From: MKSF01 sp037190225
GTDB lineage: Bacteria; Bacteroidota; Bacteroidia; Chitinophagales; Chitinophagaceae
DNA: 64,000 nucleotides
Assembly (NCBI GenBank): GCA_037190225.1
Contig: JBBCJL010000009.1
Location: 124,001 to 188,000, forward strand
Reading direction: 5' to 3'
Below, in pieces: positions 10,712-19,721 of this stretch (position 1 is its first letter; every line of letters begins with the position of its first letter). The position numbers were made by a program, and so were the translations under genes. The notes beneath the pieces are model-generated. The model had not been told where the DNA came from. It did not search any database and worked only from the letters and a program-made list of their open reading frames with translations.

Positions 10712-12241
10712 ATGAATTCAAGATCCGTCAGAGTGCGTTTTGCGCCCAGTCCTACCGGTGGGCTCCATTTGGGTGGTGTCCGTACCGCATTGTTCAATTA
10801 TTTATTTGCTAAAAGGTATAATGGGAAAATGGTATTGCGGGTGGAAGATACCGACCAGACCAGGTTTGTCCCGGGAGCGGAGCAGTATATAGTGGATTGC
10901 CTGGAATGGTGTGGTATCGTAACTGATGAAAGCCCGCTGCAATCCGGCCCTTACGGCCCCTATCGCCAGAGCGACCGTAAGCCTATGTACAGGCAGTACG
11001 CGGAGCAGCTTATAGCCCAGGGTGACGCCTATTACGCTTTTGATACGCCGGAGGAGCTGGAGCAGATGCGTGAGGATCTCAAGACCCCGGAAAATCCTTC
11101 GCCACAGTATGACAGCACGACAAGGATGCGGATGCGTAATTCCCTGAGCCTGCCGCCCGGTGAGGTGGATGCGCTCCTGGAGGCAGGCATCCCGTATGTG
11201 ATCCGCGTAAAGATGCCGGAAGGTGAGACCATACAGTTTGAAGACCTTATCCGCGGCAGCATCAGCAACGACACCGGCCTGCTGGATGATAAAGTATTAT
11301 TGAAAAGTGACGGTATGCCTACCTATCACCTTGCCGTGGTGGTGGATGATTACCTGATGAAGATATCGCATATTTTCAGGGGTGAGGAATGGCTGCCCAG
11401 CGCCCCCCTGCATGTATTGCTGTGGAAAAAGCTGGGCTGGGAGCAGGACATGCCGCATTTCGGGCACCTGCCGCTCATCCTGAAGCCCGACGGAAACGGT
11501 AAGTTGAGCAAGCGTGACGGTGATCGCCTGGGCTTCCCGGTATTTGCCATGGACTGGACCGATCCCCAGACGGGCGAAAAGACCATCGGCTTTAAGGAAA
11601 GAGGCTTCCTGCCGGAGGCTTTCCTGAATATGCTGGCCTTCCTGGGCTGGCACCCGGGAACCGAACAGGAAATATTCAGCTTAGCGGAGCTGGAGGCGGC
11701 CTTCAGCGTGGAGAGGATCTCCAGGTCGGGCGCCAAGTTTGATTATGAAAAGGCCAGGTGGTTCAACCAGCAGCATATACAAAGAACGGATAATGCCGTG
11801 CTGGCTGCTGAGGTCCTTCCGTTCCTCGAAGCGGCGGGTCTGACTACGGAAAATAATGACCTGCTGGTCAGGGTAGTAAGCCTGGTAAAGGACCGTTGTC
11901 ATACACTGGCTGATTTTGCAGAGCAATCGGCCTTTTTCTTCAGGGCCCCGGAGCATATTGACCTGGAAAGCATCAAAGGCAAATGGACGCCTGAAAAAGC
12001 AGCGTTCTACCGGGAATGGTCCGGCAGCTTTAATGCGCTGAGCTCCTGGGACCATGACTCCATCAATGCCTCTTTTGAAACGGCAGTGGCAGACTCCGGC
12101 ATTAAAAAAGGAGAGCTGATGCTGCCTTTAAGGATCATGCTGGTAGGCGGCAAGTTTGGCCCTAACGTCATGGATATTATGGAAGTGATAGGAGCGGCGG
12201 CGTGTAAAGAAAGAATCGAAGCCACGCTGGCGCAATTATAA
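10712..12241 (+). CDS. gltX: glutamyl-tRNA synthetase
   Basis: 509 aa, class I synthetase charging tRNA-Glu. HIGH motif region: APSPTGGLHLGGVRTALFNY at about residue 11; KMSKS-type loop KLSKRDGDRLG near residue 267; the anticodon-binding C-terminal half follows. Length and order are normal for bacterial GluRS. ATG 10712 lies only 5 nt after TAAATTTG (10700-10707), so if that is the -7 element the transcript would be almost leaderless. A good terminator lies about 120 bp beyond the stop codon. Confidence 0.95.
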   Translation: MNSRSVRVRFAPSPTGGLHLGGVRTALFNYLFAKRYNGKMVLRVEDTDQTRFVPGAEQYIVDCLEWCGIVTDESPLQSGPYGPYRQSDRKPMYRQYAEQLIAQGDAYYAFDTPEELEQMREDLKTPENPSPQYDSTTRMRMRNSLSLPPGEVDALLEAGIPYVIRVKMPEGETIQFEDLIRGSISNDTGLLDDKVLLKSDGMPTYHLAVVVDDYLMKISHIFRGEEWLPSAPLHVLLWKKLGWEQDMPHFGHLPLILKPDGNGKLSKRDGDRLGFPVFAMDWTDPQTGEKTIGFKERGFLPEAFLNMLAFLGWHPGTEQEIFSLAELEAAFSVERISRSGAKFDYEKARWFNQQHIQRTDNAVLAAEVLPFLEAAGLTTENNDLLVRVVSLVKDRCHTLADFAEQSAFFFRAPEHIDLESIKGKWTPEKAAFYREWSGSFNALSSWDHDSINASFETAVADSGIKKGELMLPLRIMLVGGKFGPNVMDIMEVIGAAACKERIEATLAQL

Positions 12242-12363
12242 AAAGGATTGCAGGCGCAGGATAATGTTAATTAGTTCTAAAACTTAAATATTTTTTCCGG
12301 GCCGACCCAACGAAAGATCAACGACTTCCGTCTATATAGGTGAGTTGTTTAATGTTATTGATT

Positions 12364-12398
12364 AGAGATCACATTTTAAACAATGTGGTCTCTTTTTA
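12364..12398 (+). terminator. terminator downstream of gltX
   Basis: The stem AGAGATCACATT (12364-12375) / AATGTGGTCTCT (12382-12393) contains one G-U pair, has a 6-nt loop and is followed by five T's. The gap 12242-12582 otherwise holds only the minus-strand terminator near 12540 and no visible gene. Confidence 0.75.
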
Positions 12399-12524
12399 AT
12401 GCTCACAAGATAGTCATTTTTGTTTCAAGTCTAATAGTGTTCTGTAGTTTTTACTATGGGACATTTTTTTATTGGGTGTGATCCGGAAAACCTGAACCTG
12501 GATGCTGGAGAGGATAAAATGAAT

Positions 12525-12550
12525 AAAAGGCTGCCGGTACGGAGCAGCCT
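12525..12550 (-). terminator. terminator of the beta-propeller gene
   Basis: Read on the minus strand: GGCTGC (12549-12544), loop, GCAGCC (12534-12529), then TTTTATT. It lies about 35 bp past the stop codon at 12583. Confidence 0.65.
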
Positions 12551-12582
12551 CTTATAGGTCGTATTTGCTACAGGTTGTTATC

Positions 12583-14586
12583 TTAATGCTGTACCACGAA
12601 TTTCTTTGTTAAAGATGACGTTTTGCTGTTAATATGTAAATAATAAGCGCCACCGGGTAGTCCGGAAGTCGAAATGGTAGCCTGCGTTTTATCTAATATA
12701 CCTTGCAGGAGAACTTTCCCTTCAATATTGGTAATAAAGAAGTCTGCATCTTGGTAATGCGCTGCCGATGTAATATAAAGATAATCGTACGCCGGGTTCG
12801 GGAATAAATACACACCCGGGTCATTATCCAGGGTTGGTATATCAGTTACCGTGGTATTCACTGAGGCAATATCAGAGTAATATGATTCACCGTAATCATT
12901 ATAGCTGACAATGCGGTAAAGATATACATTATTTGCCTGGACGGAAGCATCTTCGTAGCTTACGGTGTTGGACGGCAGATCCGCAATCCTGAAATAGGCC
13001 TGGGAATCCCGGTGCGAGCGTTCTACAATAAAACCTTCTTCGTCATCTGAATGGTCCTCCCAATTTAATTGGACCGATACGCGGCTATGATCAAAAGTGC
13101 CGGATAAATGAATGGGAGCAACCGGTACCAGGGAAAACTTTAAAAGGAAAATATTCTGTCCTGAAACGCTGCGCGTATTGGTATTAAAAGGACCCGGATC
13201 AAAATCAACTCCGGATTCTGAGGAAAAAGCGCCGGCGAAATAGACGCAACCTTTCCTGTCTGTTTTTACAGCATAGCCGACACTATTGTTGTAGGCATCC
13301 GGCTCTGCGATATTATAGGAATATATATGCTCACAATCTTTGTTATACTTGGCAATAAAGATATCGGTGTAACTGCCTGCGACCGCCCTTAAAATATGGG
13401 TCCCGGGACCCGGGTCAAAGTCAACCTGTCTCCTGAAGGCACCCGTGATGAAAAAATCATCCTGGTCCGTTAAGGCTATAGACTGACCGTCGACATTGGT
13501 GTTGGTACTGTCATTACCCAGCTTGTGCGCCCACAGGAAATTGCCGATATTGTCCAGTTTCAGGAGGAAGAGGTTGGTATTCCTGTATGGTGTAGACAGG
13601 TATCTGGTGCCTGGACCGGGGTCAAAGTCTATATCGGTTCCGCTGAATCCACCCGTCACATATACATCTCCTGACAGGCTCACTGCAATTGAATTGCCAA
13701 AATCGTTCCGGCTGCCCCCAATGCCTTTAGCCCACAGGTACACTCCATTATTGTCGTATTTGGCAACAAAGATGTCCTGTCCGCCATTTGTATTAATAAT
13801 GGCAGCGCTTGTGTCGGGATCAAAATCAGAAGTACGATTGATATAACCGGTAACATATACATTACCCTTATCATCTGTCCTGACATTTTTACCTGCCCCG
13901 ACACCGATTGTATTGGCCCAGAGATACTCTCCGTTATTATCATATTTAGCTAAAAATATCCCATATCCCAATACCTGTTGATTGGTGGTGCCCGGATTGA
14001 AATCCATATCGCCGCCGCTTTCCCCGGTTATGTAGATATTGCCGAGTTCATCAGTTGCTAAGCTGTAGCAGAAATCATCATACCTGCTCCCGAACTTTTT
14101 AGCCCAGAGAATCTGCCCGGCCTTATTGAGCTTAATAAAGAAAATATCTTCACCTCCGCTCGTTCTGAAACTTATATTAGTTCTTGTTCTGAGGTCCAGT
14201 GTCCCCTTAAACTGTCCTACTATAAAAACATTACCGGAATCATCGGTTGCAACAGCATTACCTCTTTCTCCCGAAGGTCCCAGAACGTTGGATGCAAATT
14301 GTTGCACCCAGACTAACTGGCCTGAAGCATCATATTTGGCAAGATAAACGCCTCCAAAGGGCTGCCCGTCTAATATCCTTGTGCCTGCTCCGGGATCGAA
14401 ATCAGCAAGCTCGGTAAAGTGTCCTGTAATGTATGTATTGCCTTCTTTGTCCGATGTCACATCATTTGCCCGGCTCATGCCGGTTTGCCCGCCTATGCGG
14501 TTCACCCAATGAAAGCGCTCCTGTGCATAACTCCTGACGGATATAAAGGATATCCAGATCATTAAAATAATGCCGATAGATCTCAT
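12583..14586 (-). CDS. T9SS-secreted SBBP beta-propeller protein
   Basis: 667 aa. Signal peptide (MIWISFISVRSYAQ); residues about 25-490 are tandem SBBP-type blades of about 55-65 residues, each with GNxYxTGxF, a DFDPG loop, FLAKYDNNGxxLWA and a closing IG. At least seven DFDPG copies are visible (for example ADFDPGAGTRILDG, MDFNPGTTNQQVLG, VDFDPGPGTHILRA). A fibronectin type III-like stretch (VSVQLNWEDHSDDEEGFIVE) and a type A sorting domain (LFPNPAYDYLYITS ... LTKKFVVQH) follow. Probably a secreted surface protein; ligand unknown. It is a single-gene unit with its own terminator. Confidence 0.85.
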   Translation of the reverse strand: MRSIGIILMIWISFISVRSYAQERFHWVNRIGGQTGMSRANDVTSDKEGNTYITGHFTELADFDPGAGTRILDGQPFGGVYLAKYDASGQLVWVQQFASNVLGPSGERGNAVATDDSGNVFIVGQFKGTLDLRTRTNISFRTSGGEDIFFIKLNKAGQILWAKKFGSRYDDFCYSLATDELGNIYITGESGGDMDFNPGTTNQQVLGYGIFLAKYDNNGEYLWANTIGVGAGKNVRTDDKGNVYVTGYINRTSDFDPDTSAAIINTNGGQDIFVAKYDNNGVYLWAKGIGGSRNDFGNSIAVSLSGDVYVTGGFSGTDIDFDPGPGTRYLSTPYRNTNLFLLKLDNIGNFLWAHKLGNDSTNTNVDGQSIALTDQDDFFITGAFRRQVDFDPGPGTHILRAVAGSYTDIFIAKYNKDCEHIYSYNIAEPDAYNNSVGYAVKTDRKGCVYFAGAFSSESGVDFDPGPFNTNTRSVSGQNIFLLKFSLVPVAPIHLSGTFDHSRVSVQLNWEDHSDDEEGFIVERSHRDSQAYFRIADLPSNTVSYEDASVQANNVYLYRIVSYNDYGESYYSDIASVNTTVTDIPTLDNDPGVYLFPNPAYDYLYITSAAHYQDADFFITNIEGKVLLQGILDKTQATISTSGLPGGAYYLHINSKTSSLTKKFVVQH

Positions 14587-14782
14587 GCAGATTTTGATTG
14601 TTGTGATTAAAAGTTAAGCGAAAAATTAGCGGGTGCGAATTTATGCAAAAAAAACAGGAACCGGATGGATTGACTGAATTAGTAATAAAACGTCCGGGAC
14701 ATTACTCCCAACTAATCCTTAATTTATTGTAATTTTGCACTCTTATTCAGAAAACTTATTTTTTTAATCACACTTACAAAAA

Positions 14783-16492
14783 ATGCAACACCATTTAAGC
14801 GAACAAGAGATCGTCCGTCGTGAAAAGCTGGCCGAATTGGAAAAATTGGGCATTGAGGCATATCCTGCCGCATTATATGACATCACTCATACCAGTGAGG
14901 AAATAAAGAAGGGATATTCCGAAGAGCGAAAGGATGACTTTAAGGAAGTGAGCATTGCGGGCCGTATCATGAGCGTCCGTGATATGGGAAAAGCCAATTT
15001 CGCTGTGCTGCAGGATGCGGTAGGTAAGATACAGGTATATATCCGCCGTGATGATATATGCCCCGGTGATGATAAAACTTTATTTAATACTGTCTGGAAA
15101 AGACTGATAGATATAGGGGATTTCGTAGGCGTTAAGGGATATGTGTTTACCACACAGACCGGCGAGCTGTCTGTACATGTCACCTCCTTTACATTATTAA
15201 GCAAGACCTTACGGCCGCTGCCTTTACCTAAGACGGATGCGGACGGGAACGTGTATGATGCCTTTACGGATGAGGAGCAGCGCTACCGTATGCGCTACGT
15301 AGACCTCGTGGTGAATCCTCATGTAAAAGAGGTGTTCATAAAGCGTACCCGCATGTTCAACGCCATGCGTGAATTCTTTAATAATGCCGGCTATATGGAG
15401 GTGGAAACACCCGTGCTGCAGTCCATACCGGGCGGCGCAGCGGCCAGGCCTTTCATTACGCACCATAACTCCCTGGATATCCCGTTGTATATGCGTATTG
15501 CCAATGAGCTCTACCTGAAACGGCTGATCGTGGGAGGCTTTGAAGGGGTGTACGAATTTTCCAAGAACTTCCGTAACGAAGGTATGGACCGTACCCACAA
15601 TCCCGAGTTTACAGCTATGGAGATCTATGTGGCGTATAAGGATTATAACTGGATGATGGACTTTACAGAGCGCTGCCTGGAGCATGTGGCCATAGCCGTG
15701 AACGGCACTACGAAAGCTGTTTTCGGGGATCATGAGATTGATTTCAAAGCGCCTTACCGCCGTATTTCTATGACCGATGCCATTAAGGAATATACCGGCT
15801 TTGATATTACCGGCAAGACCGAGGCTGAGATCCGTGAGGCGGCCAAAGGTATGGGTATTGAGGTCAATGATACCATGGGCAAAGGCAAGCTGATAGATGA
15901 GATCTTCGGGGAAAAATGTGAAGGTAATTTTATCCAGCCTACATTTATAACGGATTATCCTGTTGAAATGTCCCCGCTGACCAAAAAGCACCGGAACAAC
16001 CCGGAGCTGACGGAACGTTTTGAGCTGATGGTCTGCGGCAAGGAAATAGCCAATGCCTATTCGGAGCTGAATGATCCTATAGACCAGCGGGAGCGCTTTG
16101 AAGAGCAGCTGCGCTTATCGGAAAGAGGGGATGATGAAGCGATGTTCATTGACCAGGATTTCTTAAGGGCGCTGGAGTACGGTATGCCGCCTACTTCGGG
16201 CCTGGGTATCGGTATGGACCGCCTGATCATGTTCCTGACCAATAATGCCTCCATACAGGAAGTATTGTTCTTCCCGCAGATGCGTCCTGAAAAGAAAGAA
16301 GTGGTAGAGCTGACGGATGATGAGAAAATGATCATAGCGACCCTGCATGACGGCCCGGTGGAGATCGGTCATATCAAGCAGATGGTGGGACTCAGCGGTA
16401 AGAAATGGGATGCTGCTACCAAATCCTTACGCCAGAAAGGGCTGATCAACGTGGTATTGGAAAATGAGCAGAAGCTGATGGTGAAAATGTAA
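14783..16492 (+). CDS. lysS: lysyl-tRNA synthetase (class II) with C-terminal extension
   Basis: 569 aa. The OB-fold anticodon-binding domain is at residues about 55-150 (VSIAGRIMSVRDMGKANFAV), followed by the class II core with motif 2 (FSKNFRNEGMDRTHNPEFTA) and motif 3 (TSGLGIGMDRLIMFL). After the normal end (EVLFFPQMRPEKK, about residue 508) some 60 residues remain, predicted helical and winged-helix-like (TLHDGPVEIGHIKQMVGLSG ... VLENEQKLMVKM). This makes it longer than the E. coli enzyme. TAATTTTG sits about 50 bp upstream as a possible -7 element. The 118-bp inverted-repeat element follows the gene. Confidence 0.95.
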   Translation: MQHHLSEQEIVRREKLAELEKLGIEAYPAALYDITHTSEEIKKGYSEERKDDFKEVSIAGRIMSVRDMGKANFAVLQDAVGKIQVYIRRDDICPGDDKTLFNTVWKRLIDIGDFVGVKGYVFTTQTGELSVHVTSFTLLSKTLRPLPLPKTDADGNVYDAFTDEEQRYRMRYVDLVVNPHVKEVFIKRTRMFNAMREFFNNAGYMEVETPVLQSIPGGAAARPFITHHNSLDIPLYMRIANELYLKRLIVGGFEGVYEFSKNFRNEGMDRTHNPEFTAMEIYVAYKDYNWMMDFTERCLEHVAIAVNGTTKAVFGDHEIDFKAPYRRISMTDAIKEYTGFDITGKTEAEIREAAKGMGIEVNDTMGKGKLIDEIFGEKCEGNFIQPTFITDYPVEMSPLTKKHRNNPELTERFELMVCGKEIANAYSELNDPIDQRERFEEQLRLSERGDDEAMFIDQDFLRALEYGMPPTSGLGIGMDRLIMFLTNNASIQEVLFFPQMRPEKKEVVELTDDEKMIIATLHDGPVEIGHIKQMVGLSGKKWDAATKSLRQKGLINVVLENEQKLMVKM

Positions 16493-16538
16493 TCATCCTT
16501 ATAGATAAATTATACAAAAGATACTGTCCAAAAAGGTC

Positions 16539-16656
16539 GTCATTTCGAGCGAAACGCAGTGGAAGTCGGGAACTATTCTCAGCGAAGCTAAATCTCCTGA
16601 TTGTAAGTCACTGACTATGAGATTTCTCCATTCCGCTACGCTACAGTCGAAATGAC
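16539..16656. repeat. 118-bp intergenic inverted-repeat element (REP/MITE-like)
   Basis: The ends are perfect inverted repeats (GTCATTTCGA at 16539-16548, TCGAAATGAC at 16647-16656), and the interior has further partial complementarity (AGCGAAACGCAGTGGA against CTCCATTCCGCTACG). It fills the lysS 3' gap. A solitary right half occurs at 23910-23940. Short elements of this type are dispersed in many Bacteroidota genomes; no coding capacity. Confidence 0.7.
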
Positions 16657-16710
16657 GGTTCTTTTTAGATACCCTCTTTTATTTTTATAGCTGTTATATG
16701 GGATCAATTT

Positions 16711-18897
16711 TTACCTTAATATATGAAGCTCGCCTTTCCGGGTCACGTTCCTGCCGTCCCGGCAATGCACATCCAGCCTGTAATAATAAACGCCTTCATC
16801 CACGGGTCTTCCTCTCAGGCTGCCGTCCCATATGACATCTCCGTGCGACATTTTATAGACACTCTGGCCCCAGCGGTTGAATACCTCGAATACGCCCAGC
16901 TTGCTTCCGGGGTCCATCCTGATGACCAGCTCATCATTCAGTCCGTCACCATTGGGCGTAAAGGCGGTAGGAATGAACATTTCCTGTTCGCAGCACCTGA
17001 TAATACGGGCTGTCACAGGGATCCTGCCGCTTTCACAGTCGCCATATGACTGGGATACATAAAAGATCTCCGTGCCTGTAACATCAGAATGAATGACCGG
17101 CGCCGCGCCTAAAGGCAGGCCGCCGTTTTCCTGCTCATACCATTGTATCTGCTGTCCCGATGCCCTGAGCGTATAAGGCTGGCCCTGGCATACCTCTACG
17201 GGACTCTGTACCACCGGGGGAGGAACGCTGTCTATTACATTGACATATACAGAATCGGTAATGCCGTTGCAGCCTTCCGCTGTGACCGTCAACCTGTACC
17301 AGCCTTCCTGCTGCTTCCGGATATCCCGGAGCTGCAGTGACGAAGCGGTAGCAGCAAAATTTTCCGGTCCGTTCCAGCTATAATGCAGGTTGCTGAGCAT
17401 CGGGCGGATGGTGGCATCCACCGATATGCTGCGGCCTTCGCAATTATACGCGGAGTCTGTGGAAAAGATGATCTGTTCCGGCCCTCTGGTAACGGTTACC
17501 CGGAAGCTGTCTTTAAAGACGGGGCATCCGCTGCCCGGGATGGCTGCCTGCAGTGTGTAAGTGACAGGCTGTGTCGGGCTGACTACCGGGTCGGGCAGGT
17601 TTTTATTATTGATAAACAGGTCCGGTGCCCAGGTATAAGTGAATAGGTTACGGCTGGCCCTTGTCTGCACCTGCAGGGAAGTACCAGAGCAGATCTCCGT
17701 GTCCTCTGTTAATAAGGTTACTTCAGGCTGCTCTGTAAGGAGCAGCGTTACGGAATCCACTATGCCGGCATTGTTGTTGCAGTTATTAGGATCCAGCACA
17801 TATATTTTCAGGGTCCTGTCGCCGCGGCCGGTAGTGGTCAGCCCGTTGATGGTAAAGCCGGCAGTGACGCCGTTGGGCGGAATGGTCAGCGTGCCGGGAA
17901 GGGCGGTATAGTCCGTTCCTGCCAACGCGTTACCGCCATATTGCAGCTGGATGTTCTGGGGTGTTGTCTTACTTTGCTGGCGGGAGATATTTACCACCGC
18001 GTTATTACAGCTCTTTATGGCTGCAGGCTGGTTATCCACTACCAGGGGCGCGGCCAGCGCGGCCTGCAGGGAGGTAGAGGATAAGCTGCCCGATCTGATG
18101 AGCACACCGGAATCATATAAGGCGTTGCCCGCGTCTGCGATGGCTAATTTAAGGTGGTAAGTATTGCAGGGCACCACATCCTGCCTGGCTGTGAAAACAG
18201 CGGTATAGCCACGGTAGGCGAAAAAGCTGCTGTTGCTGTTATCGGTATAATATTGGGTAAACGGGGAGCCTGCGCCCATACCGGTACAGTTGCTCATGGT
18301 GCTGCCGGGGTGAGAGCCCACAATGCCATTATTGACAGAGTTTACGGCTACAGGGATCTGGGTATTGGGTACCAGCGCTATATTCCGCTGCCCGATGATG
18401 CCCGGCCCGGAGATGAAAAAGGCGAATACGTCATTATAGGGACCGCAAACGGCATTGATATATTCTTCCGAGGCAAATACATAGTCAAATTTCAGCTCAT
18501 CACCCTTTGGCACCACATCAAATTCCAGGACACAGGCATCATAGGTATTGCTGGTCCGGGAAATAGCGGTGAGGCTGGCATCCCCGGCCCTGTTCATATT
18601 CGATGAATTCACGCCTGGTTCGGCATTGCTGATCTGCGCTGCCCGTCCTGTGGAGAGCACTATACCGCCATCCAGCCCGATGGTGCTGTTGGGGCTGCTG
18701 AAGATGCCGTTGCCTTCTGTGGCGCAGCTCAGGACTGCATTGGTCACCACCACACCATTGCCGGTAATGGCCTGTGCCAGCTGCAGCGCGGTCCGGTTGC
18801 TTTGTACGGTAAGCTGTGCATGGGCGGGTGTAAATGCTGTAAGAGCAATTGCTGTCAATGCAGCGCTTATCCCGGCTTTTGAAAAACTGAATTGCAT
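16711..18897 (-). CDS. choice-of-anchor L protein with T9SS type B (CHU_C) sorting domain
   Basis: About 728 aa. Signal peptide (SFSKAGISAALTAIALTAFT ... HAQ), then a choice-of-anchor L domain at about 30-270 (NGIFSSPNSTIGLDGGIVLS; LEFDVVPKGDELKFDYVFAS; YNDVFAFFISGPG). Ig/PKD-like modules rich in Cys and Val follow, and the gliding-motility-associated C-terminal domain closes the protein (FIPTAFTPNGDGLNDELVIR; FNRWGQSVYK; VDEGVYYYRLDV). The start is ATG 18897; an upstream TTG at 19038 would place the signal peptide inside the protein. Likely a large surface adhesin or motility-related cargo. Confidence 0.85.
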   Translation of the reverse strand: MQFSFSKAGISAALTAIALTAFTPAHAQLTVQSNRTALQLAQAITGNGVVVTNAVLSCATEGNGIFSSPNSTIGLDGGIVLSTGRAAQISNAEPGVNSSNMNRAGDASLTAISRTSNTYDACVLEFDVVPKGDELKFDYVFASEEYINAVCGPYNDVFAFFISGPGIIGQRNIALVPNTQIPVAVNSVNNGIVGSHPGSTMSNCTGMGAGSPFTQYYTDNSNSSFFAYRGYTAVFTARQDVVPCNTYHLKLAIADAGNALYDSGVLIRSGSLSSTSLQAALAAPLVVDNQPAAIKSCNNAVVNISRQQSKTTPQNIQLQYGGNALAGTDYTALPGTLTIPPNGVTAGFTINGLTTTGRGDRTLKIYVLDPNNCNNNAGIVDSVTLLLTEQPEVTLLTEDTEICSGTSLQVQTRASRNLFTYTWAPDLFINNKNLPDPVVSPTQPVTYTLQAAIPGSGCPVFKDSFRVTVTRGPEQIIFSTDSAYNCEGRSISVDATIRPMLSNLHYSWNGPENFAATASSLQLRDIRKQQEGWYRLTVTAEGCNGITDSVYVNVIDSVPPPVVQSPVEVCQGQPYTLRASGQQIQWYEQENGGLPLGAAPVIHSDVTGTEIFYVSQSYGDCESGRIPVTARIIRCCEQEMFIPTAFTPNGDGLNDELVIRMDPGSKLGVFEVFNRWGQSVYKMSHGDVIWDGSLRGRPVDEGVYYYRLDVHCRDGRNVTRKGELHILR

Positions 18898-18985
18898 GAT
18901 CGTATTAGAATATAGGTAATCGGGCATGCAAAAATAGCCTTCTCCGGGCAATCCGTTATTTAATAAAATGTGATTGATTAAAAAC

Positions 18986-19621
18986 TTAATAATATATCCA
19001 CAGCAATACGGGGCGCTGCTCTTTTTGCAGCACAGCATCCAGGTAGGTCATATAGGCATCGGATACGGCAGGGCAGCCCCAGCTTTCCGGCGCGCCCGCC
19101 GGGTAGACCTCCCGGTCATGTACCTTGTCCCAGCTGTGGAGCACGATATATCTTTTCAGGGCATTGTTATTGGTCGTATCCAGGCCGTGCAGCAGGTATT
19201 TCACCCCGATGCCCCACTGGCTGGGTCCCCTGGAGCCGATACGGTACTTTCCCAGGGAAGACAGGTGGCTTTCCGCTATATTGCTGAACCGGGGTGCCTG
19301 GCGGCTATGGTCGGCAGCCCAGGCGGCAGTGCCGCACCCATGAGTGACGAGGGTGGCGGAGCGGATGCTATTGGCCTGGAAATCCCATTCCACCAGCCTG
19401 TTCAGTCCCGAGTGTACGCTCATATCAATAAGAATGCACCTGTTGGTGCTCATCTTACGGGCGCGGGCATAGACCAGCGCTTCCCGGGCCTTACCGGCGA
19501 AACGAACAGTGTCCGGCAGGGGCCTGGCTGTGCCTGTACCGGTCCCGGGGTCAGAACGGGTGTCCTGTGCACAGCTAAAGAAAAGCGCTACCAGCAGGAT
19601 GGTTGTAATATATGTTCTCAT
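18986..19621 (-). CDS. lipoprotein L,D-transpeptidase-like (YkuD_2) domain protein
   Basis: 211 aa. Lipoprotein signal MRTYITTILLVALFFSC. The mature part matches the murein L,D-transpeptidase catalytic-domain family (PF13645): SVHSGLNRLVEWDF, LVTHGCG, GPSQWGIGVKYLLHGLDT, HSWDKVHDREVYPAGAPESW and the presumed nucleophile Cys in SWGCPAVSDAY. The family is thought to act on peptidoglycan cross-links, but this subfamily is poorly characterised. It is a stand-alone unit. Confidence 0.8.
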   Translation of the reverse strand: MRTYITTILLVALFFSCAQDTRSDPGTGTGTARPLPDTVRFAGKAREALVYARARKMSTNRCILIDMSVHSGLNRLVEWDFQANSIRSATLVTHGCGTAAWAADHSRQAPRFSNIAESHLSSLGKYRIGSRGPSQWGIGVKYLLHGLDTTNNNALKRYIVLHSWDKVHDREVYPAGAPESWGCPAVSDAYMTYLDAVLQKEQRPVLLWIYY

Positions 19622-19657
19622 AGTTAAAGCAGTATGCTTTAACAGAGATGTAAAAAG

Positions 19658-19697
19658 ACAAAAAATCCATAAAACTACCGGTAAGTTTCATGGATTT
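19658..19697 (-). terminator. terminator of the proline dehydrogenase gene
   Basis: Minus-strand stem AAATCCATGAAACT (19697-19684) / AGTTTTATGGATTT (19676-19663) with one mismatch and a 7-nt loop, followed by T's. It lies about 25 bp after the stop at 19722. Confidence 0.7.
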
Positions 19698-19721
19698 CCT
19701 GTCCGTTATATAAAATATGCG

